Source: Nitrospira sp.
Lineage (GTDB): Bacteria; Nitrospirota; Nitrospiria; Nitrospirales; Nitrospiraceae
Reading direction: 5' to 3'
NCBI GenBank assembly: GCA_024760545.1
Contig: CP060501.1
Location: 1-64,000, forward strand
DNA length: 64,000 nucleotides
Under the pieces are notes generated by a model. The model was not told the origin of the DNA. It was given only the letters and a program-made list of their open reading frames with translations, and ran no database searches. Below, one piece after another: positions 26,269 to 35,800 of this stretch. The number at the start of each line of letters is the position of its first letter. The stretch's first letter is position 1. The position numbers and the translations under genes were made by a program.

Positions 26269-27306
26269 TCAGGATTTGAACTGTGCCGGGTGCGAGATCA
26301 CGTTTCCCTTGAACAAGTTATACAAGTAAAACAGAAAGGGAAAAAGGACGACGGATCCCAACAGCAGGCTCTCCAGCAAGATGTCCAATGTTCCTTGCGG
26401 GGCGGCATCATAGATGGTGACAGATGGCTCAACCAGGTACGGATATTGTGACAGCGCCCAACCCCAAAGGATGGCGACTGCTCCTGTCCCCGCAAGAAAT
26501 CGAGCCAACAGATCACGTTGAGTGATGAGCGCCCACAAGGCCGCAAGATGCACCAGCGCGGTGGCGATTATGGTTGCACGACCCACCGCAGTTTTCGCCA
26601 AGCCTCGATAGATTTCCGGGGCTCCGTCGCGGACAAGGAACAGGGCGATGGCGGCCAACATGATGACGAGCACACCGCTGAGTATGGCGCGGTGGCGAAA
26701 GAGTCGGCTTAAGGACGGGTCCCGACTCTCCACGATGAGATACACGGCGGCGAGATAGGCGACCAATGCTGTCGCGAGGAGGCCGACCGAGAAGGGGAAT
26801 GGTGCCAGCCACGGATCGACGAACGTTTCTCGGATGGTGTCGGTCGGTCCTGCAGCGCGGCCCGATGCGATCGCTCCAAGGACGATTCCCAGCATGGTGG
26901 GCGTGATCACGCTGGACCATGCGAATATCCTGTGCCAAATCGGCGGCGCACCCGTGAATCCGTTCGGACGCGATGTGATGTCGTGAGTCCGGATCGCGAA
27001 CGCGGTGCCTCGCAGGACGATCCCGATCAGCATCAGGGTCAGGGGGATGTGCAGCCGTATGGAGATCACCGCAAAGGCCGGAGGAAAGGCCGTAAAAAGA
27101 ATCACGACGGCAATGATGAGCCAGACGTGGTTGGCCTCCCAAATGGGACCGATGGCCTGGTCGATCAAAGCACGCTGAGGCTGCCCGCGCGGCCCCATTG
27201 CGAAGAGCGTCCAGATCCCTGCCCCGAAATCCGCGCCACCGAACAGCAGATAAAAGGTGAGGGCCCCGACCAGCGCGACGGCGAGTATGAGTTCATACGG
27301 GGGCAT
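26269..27306 (-). CDS. cydB: Cytochrome bd-type quinol oxidase subunit II
   Basis: 345 residues, nine or so membrane helices, starting YELILAVALVGALTFYLLFGGADFGAGIW, the CydB/CioB signature, and later WEANHVWLIIAVVILFTAFP. With CydA it oxidises quinol and reduces oxygen to water in the inner membrane. The gene follows cydA after 2 bp. No cydX-like small ORF follows, and cydDC are not nearby. Confidence 0.93.
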   Translation of the reverse strand: MPPYELILAVALVGALTFYLLFGGADFGAGIWTLFAMGPRGQPQRALIDQAIGPIWEANHVWLIIAVVILFTAFPPAFAVISIRLHIPLTLMLIGIVLRGTAFAIRTHDITSRPNGFTGAPPIWHRIFAWSSVITPTMLGIVLGAIASGRAAGPTDTIRETFVDPWLAPFPFSVGLLATALVAYLAAVYLIVESRDPSLSRLFRHRAILSGVLVIMLAAIALFLVRDGAPEIYRGLAKTAVGRATIIATALVHLAALWALITQRDLLARFLAGTGAVAILWGWALSQYPYLVEPSVTIYDAAPQGTLDILLESLLLGSVVLFPFLFYLYNLFKGNVISHPAQFKS

Positions 27307-27308
27307 CG

Positions 27309-28640
27309 TTAGGCCGCGTTCCTTTCCGCCTTCCGCTCACGAGAGACGACAGCTGCAGCTGCGATGTGACGCCACATCGCCCAGACGACGACTCCGGCCA
27401 GGACGATGTACAAGGCGGAGAAAGTCACCATGGGAATCCAAAGGCCGGGCATAGGAGTCACGGCCTGGGAGGTGCGCATGAGTCCTTGTATGATCCACGG
27501 TTGCCGCCCCACTTCAGTCACCACCCAACCGGCCTGGATGGCGATGAAGCCAAGCGGAGACATGGCGACCAATGTGCGTAAGAGTCTTCGGTCCGTTTCC
27601 AGGTGTCCTTTCCATAAGCGCCACGCGCCCCACACAGCTGTTCCGGCCATCATCAATCCGCAGGCGACCATGAGTTGAAAGGCGATATGGACAACGGCGA
27701 CGGGCGGCCAATCTTGACGAGGAATCCGATCGAGCCCCGGAACCACGGTCTGCGGATCTCCATGCAGAAGGAGGCTCAATCCGTTGGGAATATGCACCGC
27801 GTAGTCGACGGTTTGCGTGGAAACATCAGGAAGTCCGAAGAGTATGAAATCCGCTCCCGTTTCTGTAATGAACAGTGATTCCATCGCAGCCAGTTTAGCG
27901 GGCTGGTGATCGGCGACTGCACGAGCGATAAAGTCTCCGCTCAACGGTTGAAGGACGGCTGGAATGCCTCCGACCAGAAGTGCAATGACGAGCGCGTTCC
28001 GGTGGAAGCGATCCAAAGGACGGCGCAGGAGGAGAAATGCATGGACCCCGGCCACGAGAAATCCGCTCGCTGCGAATGCCGCCAACAGCATGTGCAATGT
28101 TTCATGAAATGCAACCGGGTGTAACAACGTGGATAAGGGTGTGACATTGGTGAACGTCCCGTCGACGAGATCAAACCCGCTGGGTACGTTCATCCACGCA
28201 TTGACCGTGACGACGAAGACGGCAGAGGCGGTTCCGCTCGCCGCAACAATCAACCCGGCGATGAAGTGTGCGCGCGGCGAAATGCGCGACCATCCATAGA
28301 GGTAAATCCCAAGAAAAATCGCTTCCGTGAAGAATGCGAATCCCTCGAGCCCGAACAGAGGCCCAATGATGGGACCGGCCCGCTCCATGAACGAAGGCCA
28401 GAGCAAGCCCAACTCGAAGGAGAGAACGGTCCCCGATACAGCGCCGACAGCGAACAGAATCGCAGTGCCTTTCGACCATCGCTTCGCCAATACGAGGTAT
28501 TGTTCATCCTTCGTTTTCAGCCAGTGCCACTCAGCAACAGCGGTCAATACCGGCATGGCGATGCCCAGCGCGGCAAAGACGATGTGAAATCCCAGCGACA
28601 TGGCCATCTGAGATCGAGCGGCAAGGATGTCCGAGATCAT
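27309..28640 (-). CDS. cydA: Cytochrome bd-type quinol oxidase subunit I (short Q-loop, CIO-like)
   Basis: 443 residues. His19 in MAMSLGFHIVFA is the haem b595 ligand position; GLEGFAFFTEAIFLGIYLYGW and EVGRQPWIIQGLMRT (GRQPW) are family signatures. The length and the absence of a long periplasmic Q-loop place it with cyanide-insensitive (CioA) oxidases rather than E. coli CydA. High-affinity or stress-tolerant oxygen reduction is the expected role. A CTAG..CTTG element lies 100 bp upstream. Confidence 0.93.
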   Translation of the reverse strand: MISDILAARSQMAMSLGFHIVFAALGIAMPVLTAVAEWHWLKTKDEQYLVLAKRWSKGTAILFAVGAVSGTVLSFELGLLWPSFMERAGPIIGPLFGLEGFAFFTEAIFLGIYLYGWSRISPRAHFIAGLIVAASGTASAVFVVTVNAWMNVPSGFDLVDGTFTNVTPLSTLLHPVAFHETLHMLLAAFAASGFLVAGVHAFLLLRRPLDRFHRNALVIALLVGGIPAVLQPLSGDFIARAVADHQPAKLAAMESLFITETGADFILFGLPDVSTQTVDYAVHIPNGLSLLLHGDPQTVVPGLDRIPRQDWPPVAVVHIAFQLMVACGLMMAGTAVWGAWRLWKGHLETDRRLLRTLVAMSPLGFIAIQAGWVVTEVGRQPWIIQGLMRTSQAVTPMPGLWIPMVTFSALYIVLAGVVVWAMWRHIAAAAVVSRERKAERNAA

Positions 28641-29088
28641 ACGTGCCTCTCATCAGATAATGTCGAGGAGGTCAGAAGGATAAGATGGTGTCCCAAGAAA
28701 AAGCACCGCAAACCGACCGGACTAATTGTCTCTCTGAAGACAAGATAGTCCTCTAGCGAGCCAAGATCGTAAGTCCAGTAATTCTGAATTTACATAAGAT
28801 CCCAGTGCAGCTTTTCGCGAGAGAACAATTTCCTTCGAGGATTACTGCAACCGGTTGCCGTGTAAGGTTTGTTCAGACGCAATATCGATACCCGCATAAG
28901 TGAGTAATCAGCCACTGGTCCCATGCCAAACGATCCTCATGCAGACATCCTGTCTCTGGTATGGCCTTTGCGAAATTTGCTCTTCATCACACAGCAACGG
29001 TGATCGAGCATCCACTATGTAATAGACGGTTGCCCCGTCAGCAGGAAAACAGGGTGCATATTCACTGCTCCAATAATGGGAAGAGAAC
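28641..29088. other. Divergent intergenic region between cydA and the PRC-barrel gene
   Basis: About 450 bases with no gene I can support. It should hold the promoters of both flanking genes. The only pattern I can point to is the CTAG-type element at 28741-28756. Confidence 0.4.
28741..28756 (-). promoter_or_regulatory. CTAG-N8-CTTG element upstream of cydA
   Basis: Minus strand CTAG-AGGACTAT-CTTG, 100 bp before the cydA ATG. It shares the spacing of the recurring motif, with one mismatch in the second half. Confidence 0.35.
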
Positions 29089-29835
29089 ATGAAACAATTC
29101 AGACGTGTGCGGGAAATCACCGAATTGACGCTATGCGCGATAGATGGCCAAGTGGGAAGCGTGCAAGAACTCTATTTTGACGATCACAGCTGGGCTGTCC
29201 GATATCTCATCGTAAAGACAGGCAATTGGCTTTTTGGCAGGAACGTGCTCATTGCTCCGATCGCAGTGGCTGGTATCGACGATACCAACGCATCCATGAA
29301 ATTCAATCTGCGGAAAGAACAGATCGAACACGCTCCACCGATCGATGACGTAAAACCGATATCACGACAGTATGAGGAGGCGTACTATCGGCACTTTCGG
29401 TGGGCACCGTACTGGCAACCCGGCACGACGGTGTGGGGAAGTCCGGTTCCAGATTCAGAAATGGCTACGGCGGGTCTGGATGAGCCTCTCCTTTCGGAAC
29501 CTTCCGAGCTGACACATCTTCGCAGCAGTGCCGAAGTGACCGGTTATGCAATCCATGCGCGAGACGGGGAAATCGGCCACATCGAGGACCTGGTCGTAGA
29601 TGATGAGGACTGGATTGTTCGGTATGCGGAGATCGACACGAGAAATTGGCTGCCGGGCAAGAAGGTGTTGGTGCAAACCGGACGGATAGAACGAATCGAT
29701 TGGCCCAGCCGAGCGGTTACCATGTCGCTCACCCGGCATGCTATCCAGTCGGCGCCGGACTATGATCCATCGAAACTTATTACGCCGGACTATGAAATTG
29801 AGCTCTTTAAGCACTACGGAAAAGAGTCGGTTTAG
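29089..29835 (+). CDS. Tandem PRC-barrel domain protein
   Basis: 248 residues. Two PRC-barrel domains: residues 8-80 (TLCAIDGQVGSVQELYFDDHSWAVRYL, NWLFGRNVLIAP) and about 150-215 (YAIHARDGEIGHIEDLVVDDEDWIVRYAEIDT, NWLPGKKVLV), joined by a linker rich in Tyr, Trp and Pro. No signal sequence, so it is cytosolic. PRC-barrels bind protein or RNA partners; these stand-alone tandem forms are common in environmental bacteria near stress genes. Precise role unknown. Confidence 0.88.
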   Translation: MKQFRRVREITELTLCAIDGQVGSVQELYFDDHSWAVRYLIVKTGNWLFGRNVLIAPIAVAGIDDTNASMKFNLRKEQIEHAPPIDDVKPISRQYEEAYYRHFRWAPYWQPGTTVWGSPVPDSEMATAGLDEPLLSEPSELTHLRSSAEVTGYAIHARDGEIGHIEDLVVDDEDWIVRYAEIDTRNWLPGKKVLVQTGRIERIDWPSRAVTMSLTRHAIQSAPDYDPSKLITPDYEIELFKHYGKESV

Positions 29836-29924
29836 GGCCCGTAGGTGTCAATTCGTCGATTCGTAAGACGGGGCTCTGCAGGCGTCGGAGGAGAAGCGCC
29901 GACAGGTCATACCGCTCGGTACTG

Positions 29925-29951
29925 CTAGGGAACGATAGACCCTGTACCTAG
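29925..29951 (+). promoter_or_regulatory. CTAGGG element and second CTAG upstream of gap
   Basis: CTAG-GGAACGAT at 29925-29936, with a further CTAG at 29948-29951 (start-to-start 23 bp, roughly twice the usual 12), just before the gap ATG at 29967. Confidence 0.4.
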
Positions 29952-29966
29952 AGAAAGGGCAATGGA

Positions 29967-30980
29967 ATGATGCGAGTCGCTATTGACGGGTTGGGGCGAA
30001 TCGGGCGCGCCACGTTCAAGATTCTCGCGACCATACCGGAGCTTGAGCTGGCCGCGATCAACGATCTGACTTCCCCCGACGAGTTGGCCTACCTGATCAA
30101 TCATGACACGGTGTATGGCCGCTATCCCAATCGAGTAGGAGCCGATCGGAAGGGGATCACGATGGTCGACCGGGTGTATCCCGTGTTTGCGGAACGCGAC
30201 CCGCTTCATCTTCCATGGAAGGAACTGGGAGTCGATGTGGTTTTCGAATGTTCGGGGCAGTTCAATACCAGAACCGCGCTCTCAAAACATCTCGAAGCCG
30301 GAGCGAAGCGGGTCATCCTCTCGGCGCCGGCCAAGGACGAGGATATTCCCACCGTCATCTATGGTGTGAATGCGTATGACGAAAAGGCCGGGCCGATTCT
30401 GTCATGCGCCAGTTGCACGACGAATTGCGTGACACCGGTCGTGGAAATCATTCACCGCCATCTCGGGGTGGTGAAGGCGGTGATGACGGCTACGCACGCC
30501 TACACCGCCAGTCATGCATTGGTCGATGGGCAGCATACGAGGAAACGCCGCGGGCGAGCGGCGGCCGCCAACCTTGTGCCGTCGTCGACGGGGGCCGCTC
30601 TCACGGCAACCCGCGTCTTGCCCGTTCTCAAAGGGCGATTTCAGGGAGCGGCCATCCATGTTCCCATCCCGATCTGTTCGCTCTCCGACATCGTGATGCT
30701 GACGGAACGGGAGACGAGTGTCGGGGAGGTGAACGCGATGTTCTTGGAGGAGGCGCGTAGTGACCGGTATGCAGGAGTTGTGGGGGTGACGGAAGATCCG
30801 GTGGTGTCTTCCGACATCGTCCAGGATCCGCGCGCCTCGATCGTTGATGTGGACATGACTCAAGTTGTGGACGGCAATCTGGTCAAGGTCATGAGTTGGT
30901 ACGACAATGAGTGGGGTTATGCGAGCCAGATGGTTCGGCAAGCTCTTTCGATGGCCCTCATCGTCCCCGTCGAGGTCTAG
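29967..30980 (+). CDS. gap: Glyceraldehyde-3-phosphate dehydrogenase, type I
   Basis: 337 residues. Rossmann start MRVAIDGLGRIGR, Asp33 in the AINDL strand end (NAD preference), the catalytic ASCTTNC with Cys150, the relay His in ATHAYT, and the C-terminal SWYDNEWGYASQM. It converts glyceraldehyde-3-phosphate to 1,3-bisphosphoglycerate in glycolysis or gluconeogenesis. There is no adjacent pgk, so it is not the usual gap-pgk cluster; it may be a secondary isozyme. CTAG-type sequence lies immediately upstream. Confidence 0.95.
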   Translation: MMRVAIDGLGRIGRATFKILATIPELELAAINDLTSPDELAYLINHDTVYGRYPNRVGADRKGITMVDRVYPVFAERDPLHLPWKELGVDVVFECSGQFNTRTALSKHLEAGAKRVILSAPAKDEDIPTVIYGVNAYDEKAGPILSCASCTTNCVTPVVEIIHRHLGVVKAVMTATHAYTASHALVDGQHTRKRRGRAAAANLVPSSTGAALTATRVLPVLKGRFQGAAIHVPIPICSLSDIVMLTERETSVGEVNAMFLEEARSDRYAGVVGVTEDPVVSSDIVQDPRASIVDVDMTQVVDGNLVKVMSWYDNEWGYASQMVRQALSMALIVPVEV

Positions 30981-31063
30981 AGGAGCAGGAGTCGAGCCTG
31001 CTCCAACGTATCGGCGAGACTCTGCCCATACATCGGTTGCTTGCACTCGGGTCTGAACATTTT

Positions 31064-33715
31064 ATGAGTTTGACACGATACAGGAAGAAAAGAAATTTCT
31101 CTCAGACGCCTGAACCACGAGGCTCACAGTCGAGAGAAAAGCCTCCCTCACAGCTGCTCTACGTCGTCCAGAAGCACGCTGCAAGCCGGCTGCACTATGA
31201 TTTCCGGCTTGAATTGGATGGCACGCTGAAAAGCTGGGCGGTTCCCAAGGGACCCAGTCTGAATCCGGACGACAAGCGGCTTGCAGTGCACGTCGAAGAC
31301 CATCCCATGGAATATGCCGCTTTCGAGGGCATCATCCCGCCGAAACAGTATGGCGCCGGCACGGTCATGGTATGGGATCAAGGTCAGTGGGAATCGGATG
31401 GAGATCCCCGAGCGGCCTATCACAAGGGGCGGATGAAATTTGCCCTGTTCGGGAAAAAGTTGCAGGGCCGCTGGACACTGGTGCGGATGAGCGGAACAGA
31501 CAACGCAGACGGTAAGAACTGGCTTCTGATCAAGGAACGAGACGAGTATGCGCGGACTGCGACTAGATCGAATTCAAGTCTCGCGTCGTCCCACAGTGTC
31601 AAGAGCGGAAGAAGCATGGATGAGATTACAAAGGCCAAGTCCGATGTATGGCACTCTCATCGTACGTCCGGTGGCGTAGAGCGGATCAAGATCTCCCGGG
31701 ACCTCAAGACGAAACGGGGATCGGTAACCAGTATGGGTACGGTCACATGTCCCGCATGGATATCGCCTCAGCTGGCAACGCTCGTTGATAAGATTCCGGA
31801 GGGAGAAGGTTGGATCCACGAACTCAAGTATGACGGGTATCGCATGCTGTGCAGAATTGAGCAGGGCGTTGTGCAACTCTTCTCAAGAAACGGTCGGGAA
31901 TGGACCCAAAAGCTGCCCGAGCACGTGAAGGCGGCCCGCCGATTCTCCGTTGAAAATGCATGGCTGGACGGTGAACTCGTTGCCATGAAATCGGACGGGT
32001 CGATGAGCTTTCAGGCATTGCAAAATGCCTTTGACGGTGGATGGGATGGCCGGCTTGTGTACTATGTCTTCGATCTCCTATTTTTCAATGGGAGAGACCT
32101 CAGATCGTCCCCTTTGCACGAACGCAAGCGACTTTTAGCGTCGCTTCTATGCGGGCAGCCGGAGAGCGGCCTGTTGCAATACAGCGCCCATATCCTTGGT
32201 AAGGGACCTACCGTCTTTGAGACGGCTTGTCGCCGAGGACTCGAAGGAGTGATCGCCAAACGAGTGGACGGGCGATATACCGAAGGCCGAAATCGAAACT
32301 GGGTCAAAGTAAAGTGTCAACGCCGCCAAGAATTCGTCATTGGCGGCTATACCGAGCCATCGGGCTCCCGGCGCGGATTCGGAGCGCTCTTGCTCGGTGT
32401 ATATGAGAAACCGGGACGATTGGTCTATGTTGGACGAGTCGGGACGGGATTCTCAGAGAATCGATTGTCTCAACTCTATCGGATCTTGCAGCGGCATGAA
32501 CGACCCCGGCCGCCATTTGTCGATCCTCCGACGGGTGGGGATACAAAAGGAGTCCACTGGGTTAAACCGGAATTAGTCGCTGAAGTACGTTTTGCGGAAT
32601 GGACACAGGAAGGTCTCCTCCGCCAGGCGGCGTTCCTGGGTCTGCGCGACGACAAGCCGGCCAAGGCCATTGTCCGTGAGTCGGCGGTCCATGCATCGGC
32701 GAATCGGGAGCAGAAAAATAGATCGGCTGACGAGCCGGATCGCGAATCGAAGCGTGCAGCTGCCCGGGTGCACCGCGCGAGACCTCTCCGTCAAGATCGG
32801 AAGCCGACACATGCGGCGATTGTGGCGGGTATCGAGATCACGAATCCCTATCGAGTGTTGTTTCCACATGACGGCATCACGAAACTCGAGCTGGCGCAGT
32901 ACTATGATCGAATCGGGGACACGATCTTGCCTCATGTTCGTGGGCGTCCATTGACGTTGGTCCGTTGCCCGGAAGGACACGACACAGGATGCTTTTATCA
33001 GAGACACGCGACGGACCAGATTCATGAGGCGATCGATCGAGTCGAGGTTGAAGAATCGGATGGACGCGCCAGCTACATGGTGGCGAACACAACCGCTGCC
33101 TTGGTTGCACTCGTGCAACTCGGCGTCCTCGAATTCCACACCTGGGGAGCGAGGCGAGAGCGGCTGGATCGTCCCGACCGTATGACGCTGGATTTGGATC
33201 CGGCTCCGGATGTGCCGTGGCGTGAAGTCGTCGAAGCCGCATTTCTTATCAGAACCCTGCTCGAAGAGTTGCGTTTGACGTCATTCGTCAAGACCACAGG
33301 TGGGAAAGGATTGCATGTCGTGGTGCCATTACAGCGACGGCACTCATGGGACGAGGTGAAGGACTTCGCGAAGTCAGTGGCCGGACATATGGTACGAACG
33401 ATACCTGCCAGATTTACGGACAACATGTCGAAACGAGTGCGCAAAGGCAAGGTGTATATCGATTATCTCAGGAACGGGCGAGGGGCGACGACCGTGGCAG
33501 CTTACTCGACGCGTGCCAAACCGCGAGCTCCGCTCTCTGCTCCGTTGGGGTGGGATGAGTTAACTCCATCGCTGCGCTCAGATCAGTTCAACGTGCACAA
33601 CATCGAGGAACGACTGTCAGAGCTTGCCAAAGATCCGTGGGCTGGGTATGAGACGGTCCAACAGCATTTGACGACGAGTATGATGACCGGTCTCGGTACC
33701 TCCCGCCAACTCTAG
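31064..33715 (+). CDS. ligD: ATP-dependent DNA ligase D (PE-ligase-polymerase)
   Basis: 883 residues from the ATG at 31064. Domain order: 3'-phosphoesterase (about 30-155, YVVQKHAASRLHYDFRLEL), ATP-dependent ligase with the adenylated Lys255 in ELKYDGYR and its OB-fold (about 235-545, GGYTEPSGSRRGFGALLLG), then an archaeo-eukaryotic primase-type polymerase (about 590-870) with the catalytic DLDP motif in MTLDLDPAPD. With Ku it repairs double-strand breaks by non-homologous end joining. The ku gene is at 60800-61681, unusually distant. The linker between PE and ligase and that between ligase and polymerase are both long and basic. Confidence 0.95.
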   Translation: MSLTRYRKKRNFSQTPEPRGSQSREKPPSQLLYVVQKHAASRLHYDFRLELDGTLKSWAVPKGPSLNPDDKRLAVHVEDHPMEYAAFEGIIPPKQYGAGTVMVWDQGQWESDGDPRAAYHKGRMKFALFGKKLQGRWTLVRMSGTDNADGKNWLLIKERDEYARTATRSNSSLASSHSVKSGRSMDEITKAKSDVWHSHRTSGGVERIKISRDLKTKRGSVTSMGTVTCPAWISPQLATLVDKIPEGEGWIHELKYDGYRMLCRIEQGVVQLFSRNGREWTQKLPEHVKAARRFSVENAWLDGELVAMKSDGSMSFQALQNAFDGGWDGRLVYYVFDLLFFNGRDLRSSPLHERKRLLASLLCGQPESGLLQYSAHILGKGPTVFETACRRGLEGVIAKRVDGRYTEGRNRNWVKVKCQRRQEFVIGGYTEPSGSRRGFGALLLGVYEKPGRLVYVGRVGTGFSENRLSQLYRILQRHERPRPPFVDPPTGGDTKGVHWVKPELVAEVRFAEWTQEGLLRQAAFLGLRDDKPAKAIVRESAVHASANREQKNRSADEPDRESKRAAARVHRARPLRQDRKPTHAAIVAGIEITNPYRVLFPHDGITKLELAQYYDRIGDTILPHVRGRPLTLVRCPEGHDTGCFYQRHATDQIHEAIDRVEVEESDGRASYMVANTTAALVALVQLGVLEFHTWGARRERLDRPDRMTLDLDPAPDVPWREVVEAAFLIRTLLEELRLTSFVKTTGGKGLHVVVPLQRRHSWDEVKDFAKSVAGHMVRTIPARFTDNMSKRVRKGKVYIDYLRNGRGATTVAAYSTRAKPRAPLSAPLGWDELTPSLRSDQFNVHNIEERLSELAKDPWAGYETVQQHLTTSMMTGLGTSRQL

Positions 33716-33762
33716 GTCTGAGTTGTCGTTCCGGCAGAGTGTGGCCATAGTCAATCTGCACA

Positions 33763-34851
33763 CTAGACATCGGATATTGCGACGACGTCGTTGTTCGGAG
33801 AGGAGCTTTGGGTGACGAGCTGATCCTCTTGCTTGAGCGCTAAGAGCTGATACTGAGCCAGATAATTATCGGTCATGCGCTCGACGGTAAACCGCTTCTC
33901 AAAAGCTGCCCGGCATTGGTGTCGATCGAGAGTCGATACGCGCGTAATGGCTTTCCCCATCTCGCTCAGCGTATCGCATACATAGCCGGTGTATCCATCA
34001 TCCACGATTTCCAACGCGGTTCCCCGCCGATAGGCAAGCACAGGTGTGCCGCAAGCGAGTGCTTCGATGATGACCAAGCCGAAGGGCTCCGGTCCCTCGT
34101 ACGGGCAGGTCAACGCAAAGGCCTCACCAAGAAAATCATTCTTCTCTTCGTCCGTGATTTCGCCGACGTACTCCACGAGTGGATGTTCCAACAGAGGCGC
34201 GATGTGCTGAAAGTAATCGCGATCTGCCGGATCTACCCTAGCCGCGATGCGAATCGGCATATCGGCTCGTTTGGCCAATTGAATAGCTTGCTCCAGTCCA
34301 CTCTCAGGCGAGATGCGGCCCAAGAAGGCGAGGTACGTGCCGGGCCCGGCATGCATAGAATACAGATCTCGAGGCAGTCCGTGATGGATGGTAGCCTGCC
34401 AATTGCCCAACGGCATCGCATGCCGTTGGGCATCCGATACTGAAACCAGCGGGAGTTCGCAGAACTGTCGAAATGCCGGAACCAGTTCCGGCAGGTCAAG
34501 CCGACCGTACAATGTCGTCAGCACCGGTGTAGGGCACCGGCGCGTGAGCGGAAAACCCAGGAACTCGATATGTGAGTGGATCAGGTCAAAACTTCCCGCG
34601 TGGGTCCCGAATACACGCTCTAAGAGAAGAGAAACCACCGCATCAGGAAACAATAAGCGATTGGCCCGCAAAGATGATGGGCAGATGGCATGCAAGGTGG
34701 CTGATGTCGATGAATCACCGGCGGCAAACAGTGTCACCTCATGACCGCGTCGAACGAGCTCTTCAGTCAAATACGATACGACACGTTCTGTGCCTCCGTA
34801 TCGCTGGGGAGGAATGCTTTCCCACAATGGGGCCACTTGTGCGATCTTCAT
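33763..34851 (-). CDS. GT4-family glycosyltransferase
   Basis: 362 residues with the GT-B fold: N-terminal MKIAQVAPLWESIPPQRYGGTERVVSYLTEELVRRGHEVTLF and C-terminal GT1 domain with AFLGRISPESGLEQAIQLAKR and the EPFGLVIIEALACGTPVLAYRRG donor-site motif. It transfers a sugar from a nucleotide donor; the acceptor is not predictable. It resembles the stand-alone GT4 proteins seen near stress and polysaccharide genes. It ends 48 bp from the end of ligD (convergent). Confidence 0.88.
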   Translation of the reverse strand: MKIAQVAPLWESIPPQRYGGTERVVSYLTEELVRRGHEVTLFAAGDSSTSATLHAICPSSLRANRLLFPDAVVSLLLERVFGTHAGSFDLIHSHIEFLGFPLTRRCPTPVLTTLYGRLDLPELVPAFRQFCELPLVSVSDAQRHAMPLGNWQATIHHGLPRDLYSMHAGPGTYLAFLGRISPESGLEQAIQLAKRADMPIRIAARVDPADRDYFQHIAPLLEHPLVEYVGEITDEEKNDFLGEAFALTCPYEGPEPFGLVIIEALACGTPVLAYRRGTALEIVDDGYTGYVCDTLSEMGKAITRVSTLDRHQCRAAFEKRFTVERMTDNYLAQYQLLALKQEDQLVTQSSSPNNDVVAISDV

Positions 34852-34944
34852 ATCAGATTTTCCCTTTCTAAAGACGAGTATGTTCGGAAGAACTGTCGGT
34901 GTGAATGACTCCGTCGACTTGTGTGCACGGAAGAGCGCCGGTGT

Positions 34945-34960
34945 CTAGGGGACGAACATT
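34945..34960 (+). promoter_or_regulatory. CTAGGGG half-site near the GT4 gene
   Basis: CTAG-GGGACGAA followed by CATT, 94 bp from the GT4 start and in opposite orientation to it. Only the first half matches. Confidence 0.25.
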
Positions 34961-35109
34961 CTCGATGCATGCTGAAACTTTATGCGTGAAGCCAGTTAAA
35001 GATTATACGAGGGAACTCCCTAGCTCGAGTGGGACACAGGGGTTCAACGCGAGTCTGTCTGTGCACGAGCTGTTATTCTCCGCTTGGGCGGACATCCGCA
35101 TCGGATATC

Positions 35110-35568
35110 TCACCGTCCTGTCCTGCCTGCCGCAGATTTGTCTTCCGCTGATGGATGCGCAAAAGCTGCTTCGATTTGAACCTGCCCGGATCGCGAGACC
35201 TCTGCGTTTGTCGATGCCGAATATATTCTGACGATGTAGGGAATCGTTGCGTGATCTCCAAAGCACAGGCTGGCGCTTTGATCGGGTTTCAGTGTCGTGT
35301 CAACGCCGCCGGTAAAATACCCCTCAAAATTATTCCGGCATAACAACTGATCCGATATCCGGTCCAAGAAGGTTATCCGAACCGATGCCGTGCGCTTGTT
35401 GGTCCACCGGATTTCGTCTCCGACCACGCCCTGCACATACGTAGCGGCCGATTGTGTGTCTTCAATGTAGATGTCCTTGACGTCGCCGCTGCGCGTCACG
35501 GTGGGTAGAGTCTGACATGCTGCGATCGCCAGCACGAACGTCGCCGCTGCGCCGATGTATCGTTTCAT
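35110..35568 (-). CDS. Lipoprotein with cupredoxin-like architecture (paralog of 7085-7537)
   Basis: 152 residues. Signal sequence ending AIAAC (lipobox Cys19). The mature part runs RSGDVKDIYIEDT...VVGDEIRWTNKRTASVRITFLD...ASLCFGD...YIVRIYSA, which follows the 7085-7537 lipoprotein almost position by position (RTGSIHDINIE, VGDEVRFVNHRTAAIKVQFL, SVCFKKPG). The shared core looks like a small beta-sandwich in the envelope. Function unknown. A perfect CTAG-N8-CTAG element lies 92 bp upstream. Confidence 0.75.
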   Translation of the reverse strand: MKRYIGAAATFVLAIAACQTLPTVTRSGDVKDIYIEDTQSAATYVQGVVGDEIRWTNKRTASVRITFLDRISDQLLCRNNFEGYFTGGVDTTLKPDQSASLCFGDHATIPYIVRIYSASTNAEVSRSGQVQIEAAFAHPSAEDKSAAGRTGR

Positions 35569-35660
35569 TCAGGCCCTTCTTTCTTTTACCCTGCTTTATC
35601 ATGACCTAACGAGCGAGGGGAGATAACTCGTACTTATCCGAGGCGCGACAACGATCTTAG

Positions 35661-35676
35661 CTAGGTTGTCTCCTAG
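35661..35676 (-). promoter_or_regulatory. CTAG-N8-CTAG element (perfect) between lipoprotein and DUF2934 genes
   Basis: Minus strand CTAG-GAGACAAC-CTAG. A further CTAGGG half-site in plus orientation sits at 35700-35705. Divergent promoters are expected here. Confidence 0.55.
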
Positions 35677-35800
35677 TTCTGAACAGTTCGAGCATTGAGC
35701 TAGGGTGCATGAAATGGAGGGCGAAAACCCAAGCAGATCAAATGCCCTGAGGGCAGAACTGGGCGGTCAACCATTACCTTAATGGGGGCACATAGAGATC

